Origin: Mucilaginibacter sp. SG564
GTDB lineage: Bacteria > Bacteroidota > Bacteroidia > Sphingobacteriales > Sphingobacteriaceae
NCBI RefSeq assembly: GCF_013149275.1
Contig: NZ_JABGNA010000001.1
Span: 124,001 to 188,000, forward strand
Reading direction: 5' to 3'
Length of the DNA stretch: 64,000 bases
Shown one piece after another: positions 7,439 to 15,438 of the stretch. The translations under genes were made by a program, and so were the position numbers. A model generated the notes under the pieces. The model was not told the DNA's origin. It made no database searches and saw only the letters and a list, made by a program, of their open reading frames with translations. Numbering within the stretch: the stretch's first letter is position 1; every line of letters starts with the position of its first letter.

Positions 7439-8257
7439 ATGGTTAAAAAACAATACCTGAAAGAACTTACCATATCCGCCACTCAGCAACGGGGCGGAAG
7501 CACCAACACCTCAAAGGATGTAACCAAAGTACAAAGCTGGCTTAATTTGTACGCCATGGTTAAACCGGCTGCGGGTACCGCTACAGGTATCGATGGCGAC
7601 TTTGGTCCGGCTACCGAAGCCGCGGTAAAAGCCTTTCAAAAGGCAAAAAGCCTGCCGCAAACCGGCATTGTTGATGGCGCCCTGTTTACCGAGTTATCCA
7701 GGCCGCTCTCCAATGCGTTTACCACCCCGGTAAAAGGCAACGATTTACGCACGCTTGTTGTTAATACCGCGCTTCAGCATCTAAGCAATGCTCCCTTTGA
7801 ACTTACTGTTAAAGGGCAGAGTAACTGTGGCCCGTGGGTACGCAGCTATATGGATGGCTCAGAAGGTACCTCCTGGTTTTGGTGCATGGGCTTTGTGCAA
7901 GCTATTGTTGACCAGGCTGCCAGCCAATTAGGAAAAGATTTTCGTTCGCTGATGCCTTTATCCTATAGTTGCGATACCATTGGTACAACAGGTGTCAATA
8001 AAGGCATCCTCACCCGTTACGCGGCGGTGCGCAATAATCCGTCGGTTGTACAGCCAGGCGATATTTTCCTATTGCAGAAAACCAGTTTTGATTGGGTTCA
8101 TACCGGGTTTATCACTGCTGTTCATGGCGATTTGTTCGAAACTGTTGAGGGTAATACCAATACTGATGGCAGTAGCAACGGTAATGGTGTGTATAAGCGG
8201 GTGCGTAATTTTCAGACATCCAAACTTGATGTATTTTCGATACAAGGCTTAGTTTAA
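7439..8257 (+). CDS. Peptidoglycan-binding and CHAP-like amidase protein
   Basis: The 272-residue protein has two parts. Residues about 25-90 form a PG_binding_1 domain, with KVQSWLNLYAM and GIDGDFGPATEAAVKAFQ as its signature. Residues about 105-272 look like a CHAP/NlpC-P60-type cysteine peptidase or amidase: C149 in SWFWCMGFVQ, H221 in DWVHTGFITAV and E237/N239 in VEGNTN are the candidate catalytic residues. No signal peptide is visible, which is odd for a cell-wall hydrolase. The protein may leave by another route or act as an endolysin-like or intracellular enzyme. No phage genes are adjacent. A clean terminator follows. Domain order is well supported; activity is inferred. Confidence 0.78.
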   Translation: MVKKQYLKELTISATQQRGGSTNTSKDVTKVQSWLNLYAMVKPAAGTATGIDGDFGPATEAAVKAFQKAKSLPQTGIVDGALFTELSRPLSNAFTTPVKGNDLRTLVVNTALQHLSNAPFELTVKGQSNCGPWVRSYMDGSEGTSWFWCMGFVQAIVDQAASQLGKDFRSLMPLSYSCDTIGTTGVNKGILTRYAAVRNNPSVVQPGDIFLLQKTSFDWVHTGFITAVHGDLFETVEGNTNTDGSSNGNGVYKRVRNFQTSKLDVFSIQGLV

Positions 8258-8280
8258 AAAAATATATTTAACCGTGAATT

Positions 8281-8314
8281 TAAAGGGGCTCCATAACCAG
8301 GCCCCTTTATTTTT
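8281..8314 (+). terminator. Rho-independent terminator
   Basis: TAAAGGGGC (8281-8289) pairs perfectly with GCCCCTTTA (8301-8309), followed by TTTTTG, 23 nt after the CHAP-like gene. Confidence 0.8.
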
Positions 8315-8481
8315 GTATTTTCTTTAAATGATTGTTTTACAGGCAGATTTAAGTCACAGTTAAGTTACAGTTCATTTTTAAAAAAAGTTGTTCATTTTCT
8401 TTAAAGCTTTCTAAAACTTAGGTAATTTGCCATCTTTGCTTATACAAGTAGTAGGTAATAAACCAATTAACCGTTTTAGAT

Positions 8482-9810
8482 ATGATTACCCGTAGAAAGT
8501 TCATCCAGACAAGTTCATTAGCAGGCACCTGCTTCCTGCTTACACCAGAGCTATCAAAAGCCGGGGTTTTTGATGGATCGCCAAATGATAAGGTGGTTTT
8601 AGGGATGATGGGAACCAACAGCCGGGGTTTATACCTGGCTCAAAGCTTTGCGCGTATACCCAATGTTGAAATAGGATATATATGTGATGTTGACTCCAAA
8701 GTGGTTGATAAAACCATCAACGAAATATTTAAAATTACCGGTAAAAAGCCGCAGGGTATCACCGATATCCGTAAAATGCTCGAGATCAAGGAAATTGACG
8801 CGGTAGTTATTGCCGCTCCCGATCACTGGCACGCCCCGGCCACCATTATGGCCTGCCAGGCGGGTAAACACGTATATGTAGAAAAGCCTTGCAGCCATAA
8901 CCCGCATGAGGGCGAGATGGCAGTTGCTGCTGCCAAAAAATATAACCGTTTGGTGCAAATGGGTAGTCAGCGCAGGTCATTTAATAATGTGCAGGCGATG
9001 GTAAAGGAATTACATAATGGCGTTATCGGCAGGGCTTATTATGCCAAAGGCTGGTACACCAATCACCGGGCAACCATGGGCCGCGGTAAAGAAACCGCTG
9101 TTCCCGAAAACCTGAACTATGATCTTTGGCAGGGCCCCGCGCCACGGGTAGCCTATAAGGACAACCTGATCCATTATAACTGGCACTGGCTTTGGAACTG
9201 GGGAACCGGCGAAGCCCTCAACAACGGTACCCATGAGCTGGATGTGATCCGCTGGGGCCTGGGTGTCGATTTTCCGAACAAGGTAGTATCAACCGGCGGT
9301 CGTTTTCATTTTAATGATGACTGGCAAACACCTGATACACAGAATATCCTGTTTAATTTCCCCAACAATACCGCTGCCGAGTGGGAAAGCCGCAGCTGCA
9401 ATGGCTTTGGCATCGAAAAATTAAGCCGCGGTGTTATTTTCTATGGCGATAAAGGAACCGTGTTTTATGGCGGCGGCAATGGCTACCAGGTTTATGATGA
9501 AAATAATAAACTGGTAAAGGATGTGAAGGACGATACCAAAGTTGATGCTACCAATAAAGTAAGTCCTACCGAAGCGCTTGATGGCCTCCATATGCAAAAC
9601 TTTATTGACGCAATACGTGGCAAGGCAGCCTTAAACTGCCCGATCGAGATCGGATTTAAGTCGACATTGCTGCCTCAACTGGGTAATATATCCTATCGTG
9701 TTGACAGGGTATTGCATGTTGATCCGGCCAACGGGCATATCCTGAATGATCCGGAGGCTACCAAATTATGGAGCAGGGAGTATGAAAAAGGCTGGGAGGT
9801 AAACGTATAA
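8482..9810 (+). CDS. Gfo/Idh/MocA family oxidoreductase with Tat signal
   Basis: The 442-residue protein begins with a twin-arginine signal (RRKFIQTSSLAG, Arg4-Arg5), so it should be exported folded with its cofactor. A Rossmann NAD(P)-binding start follows (VLGMMGTNSRG, 39-49), then the family motif EKP (134-136, in YVEKPCSHNPHEGE), and a C-terminal beta-sheet domain containing HYNWHWLWNWGTGEALNNGTHELD. Exported members of this family in Bacteroidota oxidise or hydrolyse sugars via 3-keto intermediates. The next gene, 71 bp downstream, encodes two DUF1080 domains now named 3-keto-disaccharide hydrolase. The pair therefore fits a 3-keto-glycoside pathway. The substrate is unknown. Confidence 0.9.
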   Translation: MITRRKFIQTSSLAGTCFLLTPELSKAGVFDGSPNDKVVLGMMGTNSRGLYLAQSFARIPNVEIGYICDVDSKVVDKTINEIFKITGKKPQGITDIRKMLEIKEIDAVVIAAPDHWHAPATIMACQAGKHVYVEKPCSHNPHEGEMAVAAAKKYNRLVQMGSQRRSFNNVQAMVKELHNGVIGRAYYAKGWYTNHRATMGRGKETAVPENLNYDLWQGPAPRVAYKDNLIHYNWHWLWNWGTGEALNNGTHELDVIRWGLGVDFPNKVVSTGGRFHFNDDWQTPDTQNILFNFPNNTAAEWESRSCNGFGIEKLSRGVIFYGDKGTVFYGGGNGYQVYDENNKLVKDVKDDTKVDATNKVSPTEALDGLHMQNFIDAIRGKAALNCPIEIGFKSTLLPQLGNISYRVDRVLHVDPANGHILNDPEATKLWSREYEKGWEVNV

Positions 9811-9881
9811 ACGTTTTTCACTTTCCGGCAGGTTTGCGTAAACTTGAAAAATCCTAAATAAAAACCATTATAAAACTACAC

Positions 9882-11246
9882 ATGAAGAAAATCATCTACC
9901 CGGCCATAGCCTTATTTGCTGTGGCGGCCTTAATGCCTGTTAAAAGTAACGCTCAAACCTTATTTGATGGTAAAACCCTTAAAGGCTGGAAACGCCTGGC
10001 CGGTACAGCCGATTATAAGGTAGAAGACGGACAAATAGTAGGTACCACCGTTTTAAATTCGGGCAACTCATTTTTAGTTACCGAAAAGGAGTATGGTGAT
10101 TTTATATTGGAACTGGATGCCAAAATAGAAAGCAAGCTGAGTAATTCTGGTGTGCAAACTCGTAGCCATTATGATCCTGCCGGTCATGAAGGTAAGGGAA
10201 AGGTTTATGGCCGTCAGTTTGAAATTGATCCGTCTGATCGTAAATGGACAGGTGGTATTTATGACGAAGGCCGCCGCGACTGGCTTTACCCGCTTGATCT
10301 GAACGCCAAAGCAAAAGATGCTTTTAAGGTAGGTGAGTTCAACCACATCAAAATTGAATGTATCGGCAACGAAATGAAAACCTGGATTAATGGCGTCCCT
10401 ACTGCCGATGTAGTGGATACTATTGACCGTAAAGGATTTATTGGTTTGCAGGTTCACGCGGTGAGTAAAGAGGAGCAGGCTGGTAAAAAAGTATATTTTA
10501 AAAACCTTAAACTGCAAACTACCAACTTAAAATCAACACCTTTTCCAAAAGATGTTTATGTGGTAAACCTGCAGCCCAACAGCATTACCCCGGCCGAAAA
10601 AGCTGCCGGCTGGAAACTGCTGTATGATGGCAAAACCAATACCGGCTGGCGTGGTGCTACCCTGAAAACTTTCCCAACTTTTGGCTGGGAGTACAAAGAT
10701 GGAACCATGCATGTGCTGCCATCAGCCGGAAAAGAAGAATCTGGTGGCGGTGATATCGTGACCAACGATCAGTATAGCGCCTTTGACCTTTCATTTGAAT
10801 TTAAGCTAACGCCCGGTGCCAACAGCGGGGTTAAATATTTTGTAACCCTGAGCGAAGTGACGAAAGGCTCAGCCATAGGATTGGAATACCAGGTATTGGA
10901 CGACAAGCTGCACCCGGATGCCAAACTGGGCCGTGATGGCGATCGTACGCTGGCCTCTTTATACGATCTGATTAAAGCCAACAAGCAGGAACGTTTTGTG
11001 CACCCGATTGGCAGCTGGAACATCGGTCGTATAGTGGTTTATCCAAATAACCACGTTGAACATTACCTGAATGGTGTTAAAGTGCTGGAATACGAGCGCG
11101 GCTCAAAAGAATTCCGCGACTTGGTAGCTATCAGCAAATACACCATCTGGAAAAACTTCGGCGAAGCAAAAGAAGGTCACCTGTTATTGCAGGATCATGG
11201 CAATGAAGCGTTTTTTAGGAATATCAAGATCAAAGTATTGAAGTAA
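9882..11246 (+). CDS. Double DUF1080 (3-keto-disaccharide hydrolase-like) exported protein
   Basis: The 454-residue protein carries a Sec signal peptide (about residues 1-24, ending SNAQ). It has two concanavalin-like DUF1080 domains, about 25-212 (LFDGKTLKGWKRLAG, ending VYFKNLKLQ) and about 235-454 (LLYDGKTNTGWRGA, ending AFFRNIKIKVLK). The repeated opening LxDGKTxxGW and closing FxNIKIK are typical of PF06439, whose characterised members cleave 3-keto-glycosides. The two domains are diverged, so they may have different roles, for example one catalytic and one binding. It lies 71 bp downstream of the Tat-exported oxidoreductase and is probably co-transcribed with it. A hairpin with a T-run follows the stop codon. 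Confidence 0.88.
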   Translation: MKKIIYPAIALFAVAALMPVKSNAQTLFDGKTLKGWKRLAGTADYKVEDGQIVGTTVLNSGNSFLVTEKEYGDFILELDAKIESKLSNSGVQTRSHYDPAGHEGKGKVYGRQFEIDPSDRKWTGGIYDEGRRDWLYPLDLNAKAKDAFKVGEFNHIKIECIGNEMKTWINGVPTADVVDTIDRKGFIGLQVHAVSKEEQAGKKVYFKNLKLQTTNLKSTPFPKDVYVVNLQPNSITPAEKAAGWKLLYDGKTNTGWRGATLKTFPTFGWEYKDGTMHVLPSAGKEESGGGDIVTNDQYSAFDLSFEFKLTPGANSGVKYFVTLSEVTKGSAIGLEYQVLDDKLHPDAKLGRDGDRTLASLYDLIKANKQERFVHPIGSWNIGRIVVYPNNHVEHYLNGVKVLEYERGSKEFRDLVAISKYTIWKNFGEAKEGHLLLQDHGNEAFFRNIKIKVLK

Positions 11247-11268
11247 TCACTTCAACCTATATAATTTG

Positions 11269-11336
11269 TCATCCTAAACAAAAGGGGAGAATCCGCTAAG
11301 TAGATTCTTCCCTTTTGTTCAGGATGATTTTTTTTA
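11269..11336 (+). terminator. Hairpin terminator made of a TCATCCTGAAC-type repeat
   Basis: Arms 11269-11293 and 11303-11327 pair over 25 bp with two transition mismatches around a 9-nt loop, followed directly by a run of eight T. It lies 22 nt after the DUF1080 stop codon and resembles the GTCATTCTGA intergenic family. It opens the 318-bp spacer 11247-11564, which otherwise contains only the palindrome at 11483-11500 and AT-rich sequence. Confidence 0.75.
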
Positions 11337-11482
11337 AAGCTTTCCTTCTAAGAAAACTCTCATTGAACATATCTGGAAATTATTTTCCCTTCGATTAGAA
11401 GCACTTAACTAATGTGTATAAATTTTGATTAGATTTTAATTGATCCATTCATCAATCAGCGCTTTTATTTGCTATTTTTAAT

Positions 11483-11500
11483 TGTTAGACCTGTCTAACA
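11483..11500. promoter_or_regulatory. TetR-like operator palindrome upstream of the hydrolase
   Basis: TGTTAGACCTGTCTAACA is a perfect palindrome with 8-bp arms and a 2-bp centre, 64 bp before the ATG at 11565. Size and symmetry fit a TetR/AcrR-family operator. No TetR gene is adjacent, so the regulator would act in trans. Confidence 0.6.
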
Positions 11501-11564
11501 TCACGCTATTTAAAAGAGCATGTTTCCTGCATTTTATTAATCACCATAATCATAATTAACAGAA

Positions 11565-12386
11565 ATGAGTAAGATCACAGTAAAAGACGGAACCGAGATT
11601 TATTACAAGGATTGGGGAACAGGGCAACCACTTTTTTTTCATCATGGCTGGCCTTTATCCGGAGATGATTGGGATGCACAAATGATGTTTTTCCTGAAAA
11701 AGGGATACCGGGTGATTGCCCATGATCGCCGCGGGCACGGAAGATCAAGCCAGGTTTCAGAAGGGCACAATATGGATACCTATGCCGCTGATGTGGCTGC
11801 GGTAACCGAAGCGCTTGACCTGAGAGATGCCGTACATATTGGTCACTCAACCGGCGGTGGCGAAGCCATTCATTATGCTGCTAATTTGGGTAAAGGTCGC
11901 GTAGCTAAAGTGGTGCTCATAAGCGCGGTTACGCCGATCATGGTGCAATCTGACACCAATCCGGATGGCGTGCCCATGGCTATATTTGATGAAATACGTG
12001 AGGGCACGGCATTTAACCGGGCCCAATATTTTGAAGATTTTACCATCCCGTTTTACGGTTATAACCGTGAAGGCGCAAAAATATCCCAGGGGATCAGGGA
12101 TAATTGGTGGCGCCAGGGAATGATGGGCGGGGTAAAAGCGCATCATGATGGTATTAAGGCTTTTTCCGAAACAGATTTTACAGAAGACCTTAAAAGTGTA
12201 GATATTCCGGTGCTTGTTTTGCATGGTGAGGATGATCAGATCGTTCCATTCCCTATATCAGGTGCAAAAGCAATAAAACTTTTAAAAAACGGAAAGTTGA
12301 TTTCATATCCAGGCTTCCCTCATGGAATGCCGGCAACAGAAGCTGCAACTATAAACAAAGATCTTTTGGCGTTTATCCAATCGTAA
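11565..12386 (+). CDS. Alpha/beta hydrolase, non-heme chloroperoxidase/arylesterase type
   Basis: The 273-residue protein has a full alpha/beta-hydrolase fold. It has an oxyanion-hole region FFHHGWPLSGDDWD (24-37), the nucleophile elbow GHSTGGG (S95), the acidic residue in HGEDDQIVPF (D224 likely) and the catalytic histidine H253 in YPGFPHGMP. The sequence pattern is that of cofactor-free haloperoxidases and arylesterases (PcaD/BPO-like), typically 270-280 residues. Natural substrates are usually esters or lactones, with perhydrolase activity as a side reaction. It is a single-gene unit: a palindromic operator lies upstream and a terminator shared with the convergent regulator lies downstream. 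Confidence 0.9.
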   Translation: MSKITVKDGTEIYYKDWGTGQPLFFHHGWPLSGDDWDAQMMFFLKKGYRVIAHDRRGHGRSSQVSEGHNMDTYAADVAAVTEALDLRDAVHIGHSTGGGEAIHYAANLGKGRVAKVVLISAVTPIMVQSDTNPDGVPMAIFDEIREGTAFNRAQYFEDFTIPFYGYNREGAKISQGIRDNWWRQGMMGGVKAHHDGIKAFSETDFTEDLKSVDIPVLVLHGEDDQIVPFPISGAKAIKLLKNGKLISYPGFPHGMPATEAATINKDLLAFIQS

Positions 12387-12412
12387 ATAAAAAAGTTATT
12401 TTTGTTAAATAT

Positions 12413-12449
12413 AAAAAGCTGTCAATAGTAAATGATTGACAGCTTTTTT
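12413..12449. terminator. Bidirectional terminator
   Basis: AAAAAGCTGTCAA (12413-12425) pairs perfectly with TTGACAGCTTTTT (12436-12448) around a 10-nt loop, between the convergent hydrolase and GntR-family genes. Confidence 0.82.
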
Positions 12450-12468
12450 AATTCTTTCACATCACAAT

Positions 12469-13497
12469 TCACAACGAGCTTCTCACCATTACATGAAACG
12501 GTACCGCGAAGTGTTCGTGGCAGTTACTCAGGGCAAATTCTGCGGCTTTGCTGCCCATCAGCTTAAAGTCAGTTGATATGGTGGTGATACCATCCAGGAT
12601 GATCTCCTTAAGGGCGGTTTCATTATAAGATATAACGCCCACGTCCTGAGCTACTTTCAAATCAGACGCGATGATCTTTTTGATCAGTTCAACCAGGTCG
12701 TCCTCGGTCAGGCTGATATAGACCGTTTGCGGCTGGATGGTTTCTGCCGATAAGGAATCGACTACAGCATATTCAAAAGCATATTGGCGGCAAAAATTTA
12801 AAAAACCCTTCATGATCTCTTTAGAGTGATAGGTTTTGCCCGGAAATATCAGCTTAATGGTATGGTAATTAGTTAGCTTATCCATGAGCTTTTTCAGGGC
12901 TTCGTACACGTCAGTAGCAAAGTTTTCATATATCGCCGCGAACTTTCCGCTTACTCCGGGTACCAGGTTATCCAGCAGAATCAGTTTATCCTTGGGGATG
13001 GTATTGATAATCTCGTGTGCTTTGGCTTCATTATCCAGGAAATGCGGGATAATAATATACTTGGCATAATCATTTTGGGCGCTTTCGGTAATGATCTTCT
13101 TGAAAAAATGGAAGTCGTTATTGTAGATGTAGAAGTCGACCGTAGCTTTTTCGCCAATGGTATCCACAAAAGCGTCGTAAATGATCTTTTTATGCGCGCT
13201 CAGTTTATTGAACAGCAGGAATATTTTGATCGGTTTTTGAAAATCGGTATTGGAGATAAAGAAACCCTTGCCCGGTACCGAACTTACAATGCCTTTATCT
13301 TTCAATTCCTTGTAAACCCGCTCAATGGTATTGCGCGAGGTATCCAGCGCAAAACTCAGATCATTGATAGAGGGAAGCATATCATCCTTAACAATATCAC
13401 CGCTTTCGATACCCCGGATAATGGCATTGGATAGCTGCAGATATTTGGGCGTGATAGAGTACTCATCTATCGATAATATTTTCAGATAATTCTTCAC
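12469..13497 (-). CDS. GntR-family regulator with LacI-type sugar-binding domain
   Basis: The 342-residue regulator combines a GntR winged helix at about residues 15-80 (PKYLQLSNAIIRGIESGDI, LPSINDLSFALDTSRNTIERVYKELKDKGIV, GKGFFI) with a periplasmic-binding-protein-like sensor (about 88-342) resembling LacI/AraR effector domains. The sensor segment FPGKTYHSKEIMKGF and the closing ISTDFKLMGSKAAEFAL are typical. Such proteins usually repress carbohydrate genes and are released by a sugar. It is divergent from a GH78-like glycosidase. The palindrome at 13514-13527, 17 bp upstream of its own start, is a candidate operator controlling both genes. Confidence 0.88.
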   Translation of the reverse strand: MKNYLKILSIDEYSITPKYLQLSNAIIRGIESGDIVKDDMLPSINDLSFALDTSRNTIERVYKELKDKGIVSSVPGKGFFISNTDFQKPIKIFLLFNKLSAHKKIIYDAFVDTIGEKATVDFYIYNNDFHFFKKIITESAQNDYAKYIIIPHFLDNEAKAHEIINTIPKDKLILLDNLVPGVSGKFAAIYENFATDVYEALKKLMDKLTNYHTIKLIFPGKTYHSKEIMKGFLNFCRQYAFEYAVVDSLSAETIQPQTVYISLTEDDLVELIKKIIASDLKVAQDVGVISYNETALKEIILDGITTISTDFKLMGSKAAEFALSNCHEHFAVPFHVMVRSSL

Positions 13498-13513
13498 AGT
13501 TTATTATTGGATC

Positions 13514-13527
13514 AGTACAAATGTACT
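13514..13527. promoter_or_regulatory. Candidate operator of the GntR-family regulator
   Basis: AGTACAAATGTACT is a perfect palindrome (6-bp arms, 2-bp centre) in the divergent spacer between the regulator and the glycosidase. It contains GTACAAAT, which resembles known AraR-type half-sites of GntR/LacI chimeras. This is inference from symmetry and position. Confidence 0.5.
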
Positions 13528-13668
13528 ATTACACAACCGCATTTTATTCATGAAAAAGATGGTAGGGGATAGTTCGAAAATGTATATATTTATGTTGTTA
13601 TAACCAATTAACAACCTCCGGTACAACCAATTACCGGAACCCTGAAAACTTAATTAAACTATTCCCCT

Positions 13669-15327
13669 ATGGTATTAAATTTACTTAACCCAAAGTTTCT
13701 TCTTTTATCGTTTTTTTTAATTGTGGTGTTTGCCGGTGGCGTTCAGGCCCAGGATCCATATCAGGCATACCGGCAGGATTGGCTCAAAAAGGCAGAAGAT
13801 AATAAACCCAAACTTATCGAGACAGAAAAGCAACCTATTGGCCTGGTACGTATGGAGAAAGACCCAGCAGCTTTCCAGGGTTGGAAAGCTGTGCCTGCGG
13901 ATAGTGTAGGCAAGTTGTATAACACTTCGTTCAAAACGCAAAACGGCGTTGTGGTTGATTTTGGCGAACATGTAACCGGGTACCTGACCTTCTTCATAAA
14001 ATCGCTCAAAGGAACGCCCGATGGCCCTGTGAGGCTAAAATTTACCTTTGGTGAAGTACCCGCAGAACTATCTGTACCTTTTGATCCTTACAAAGGAACC
14101 CTGAGCCGGGCCTGGCTGCAAGACGAAACCGTTACTGTTACCGAAATGCCCGCAGAGGTTACCATACCACGCCGCCTTTCAGGACGATATGCAAAGATCG
14201 AACTGTTGGGCGCTTCGCCTAATTTTGATTTCCATATCAGTAATATAGTGTTTAAGGCAAGTTCGTCTGTAGCCTTTAAACCACCACTTCTGGCCGCCAC
14301 TACACCCCAACTTATAGCCGACATTGACCGTGTAGGACTCGCCACCTTAAAAGAATGCATGCAAACTGTATATGAGGATGGCCCCAAACGCGATAGGCGA
14401 CTTTGGATAGGCGATCTGTACCTGGAATCATTAGCCGGTCAGTTTTCTTACCAAAACAACCAACTCACCAAGCGCTGCCTTTATCTGCTGGCTGGTTTAT
14501 CTGCCGATGATGGCATTCTGCTCGCCAATGTATTTGAAAACCCCGAACCCCATGCCCAGGCACGGAGCCGCTTACTGGATTACTGCCTGTTGTACAATGT
14601 GGCGCTAAAAGAATATGTTACAGCCACGGATGATAGGCAAACCGGACTTGACCTATGGCCTGTTGCCAAAAAGCAGCTGGATATCATCCGTAAATACGCC
14701 GGTGCCGATGGTATGATGAATTATCAAAAGGCCGGTAAGGAGTGGTGGGTGTTTTTTGACTGGCAGGACGGCCTGGACAAACAAGCCTGTTTGCAGGGAC
14801 TATCTATTTATACCCTGAACCAAACCTACACGCTGGCGAAGTTATTGGGCAAGGAAAACGAAGTGGATGACATACAATCTTTAGCCAAAAAGTTAAAGGC
14901 CGCTGCCTATAAAAACCTTTATGATCCAAAATCGGGCTTGTTTGTGAGCGGTACAAATAAACAGATCTCCTATGGTTCACAAGCCTGGATGATATTGAGC
15001 GGGGTGGCTTCCAAACAGGAAGCACAAGCGGCTTTAAAAGCGCTAACCACTGTTAAGGATGCGGTACATCCCGGGGCACCTTATATGTTTCATTACTATA
15101 TAGCCGCTCTTATTGAAAGTGGTTTAAAGTCTGAGGCAAAGGATGAGCTGCAAAATTATTGGGGCGGGATGGTTAAAAAAGGAGCTGACACTTTTTGGGA
15201 AGTGTATGATCCGAAGGATGAGCTGAAATCGCCGTATAATTTTTACCCGGTAAACAGTTATTGTCATGCCTGGAGCTGCACCCCGGTTTACTTTATCCGA
15301 AAGTATCCGGAGATATTTCAGCGCTAG
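13669..15327 (+). CDS. Alpha-L-rhamnosidase-like (GH78-type) six-hairpin glycosidase
   Basis: The 552-residue exported protein has a signal peptide (1-27, ending GVQAQ). A beta-sandwich region at about 80-200 (VVVDFGEHVTGYLTFFI is characteristic of GH78 N-domains) is followed by an (alpha/alpha)6 catalytic domain at about 215-545. The GH78 active-site segment appears as EDGPKRDRRLWIGDL (236-250). The acidic residue of the usual RDER signature is replaced by Arg (RDRR), so this may be a sister group with a different glycoside as substrate. It is divergent from a GntR/LacI-type regulator, which likely controls it. A perfect inverted repeat separates it from cydB. Confidence 0.75.
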   Translation: MVLNLLNPKFLLLSFFLIVVFAGGVQAQDPYQAYRQDWLKKAEDNKPKLIETEKQPIGLVRMEKDPAAFQGWKAVPADSVGKLYNTSFKTQNGVVVDFGEHVTGYLTFFIKSLKGTPDGPVRLKFTFGEVPAELSVPFDPYKGTLSRAWLQDETVTVTEMPAEVTIPRRLSGRYAKIELLGASPNFDFHISNIVFKASSSVAFKPPLLAATTPQLIADIDRVGLATLKECMQTVYEDGPKRDRRLWIGDLYLESLAGQFSYQNNQLTKRCLYLLAGLSADDGILLANVFENPEPHAQARSRLLDYCLLYNVALKEYVTATDDRQTGLDLWPVAKKQLDIIRKYAGADGMMNYQKAGKEWWVFFDWQDGLDKQACLQGLSIYTLNQTYTLAKLLGKENEVDDIQSLAKKLKAAAYKNLYDPKSGLFVSGTNKQISYGSQAWMILSGVASKQEAQAALKALTTVKDAVHPGAPYMFHYYIAALIESGLKSEAKDELQNYWGGMVKKGADTFWEVYDPKDELKSPYNFYPVNSYCHAWSCTPVYFIRKYPEIFQR

Positions 15328-15346
15328 ACTGCTGATTTTTCTTTTT

Positions 15347-15424
15347 GTCATTCTGAGCGCAGCGAAGAATCTATTCTTAGACGTGCATGACGACTATTAG
15401 ATTCTTCGCTGCGCTCAGAATGAC
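15347..15424. repeat. Family D inverted repeat (GTCATTCTGAGCGCAGCGAAG type)
   Basis: Two perfect 26-bp arms, 15347-15372 and 15399-15424, surround a 26-nt loop. They fill the spacer between the convergent glycosidase and cydB genes and could serve as a bidirectional terminator. Related copies are at 31441-31518 and 46291-46375. Confidence 0.88.
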
Positions 15425-15438
15425 AGGTTTAAGAGAAA

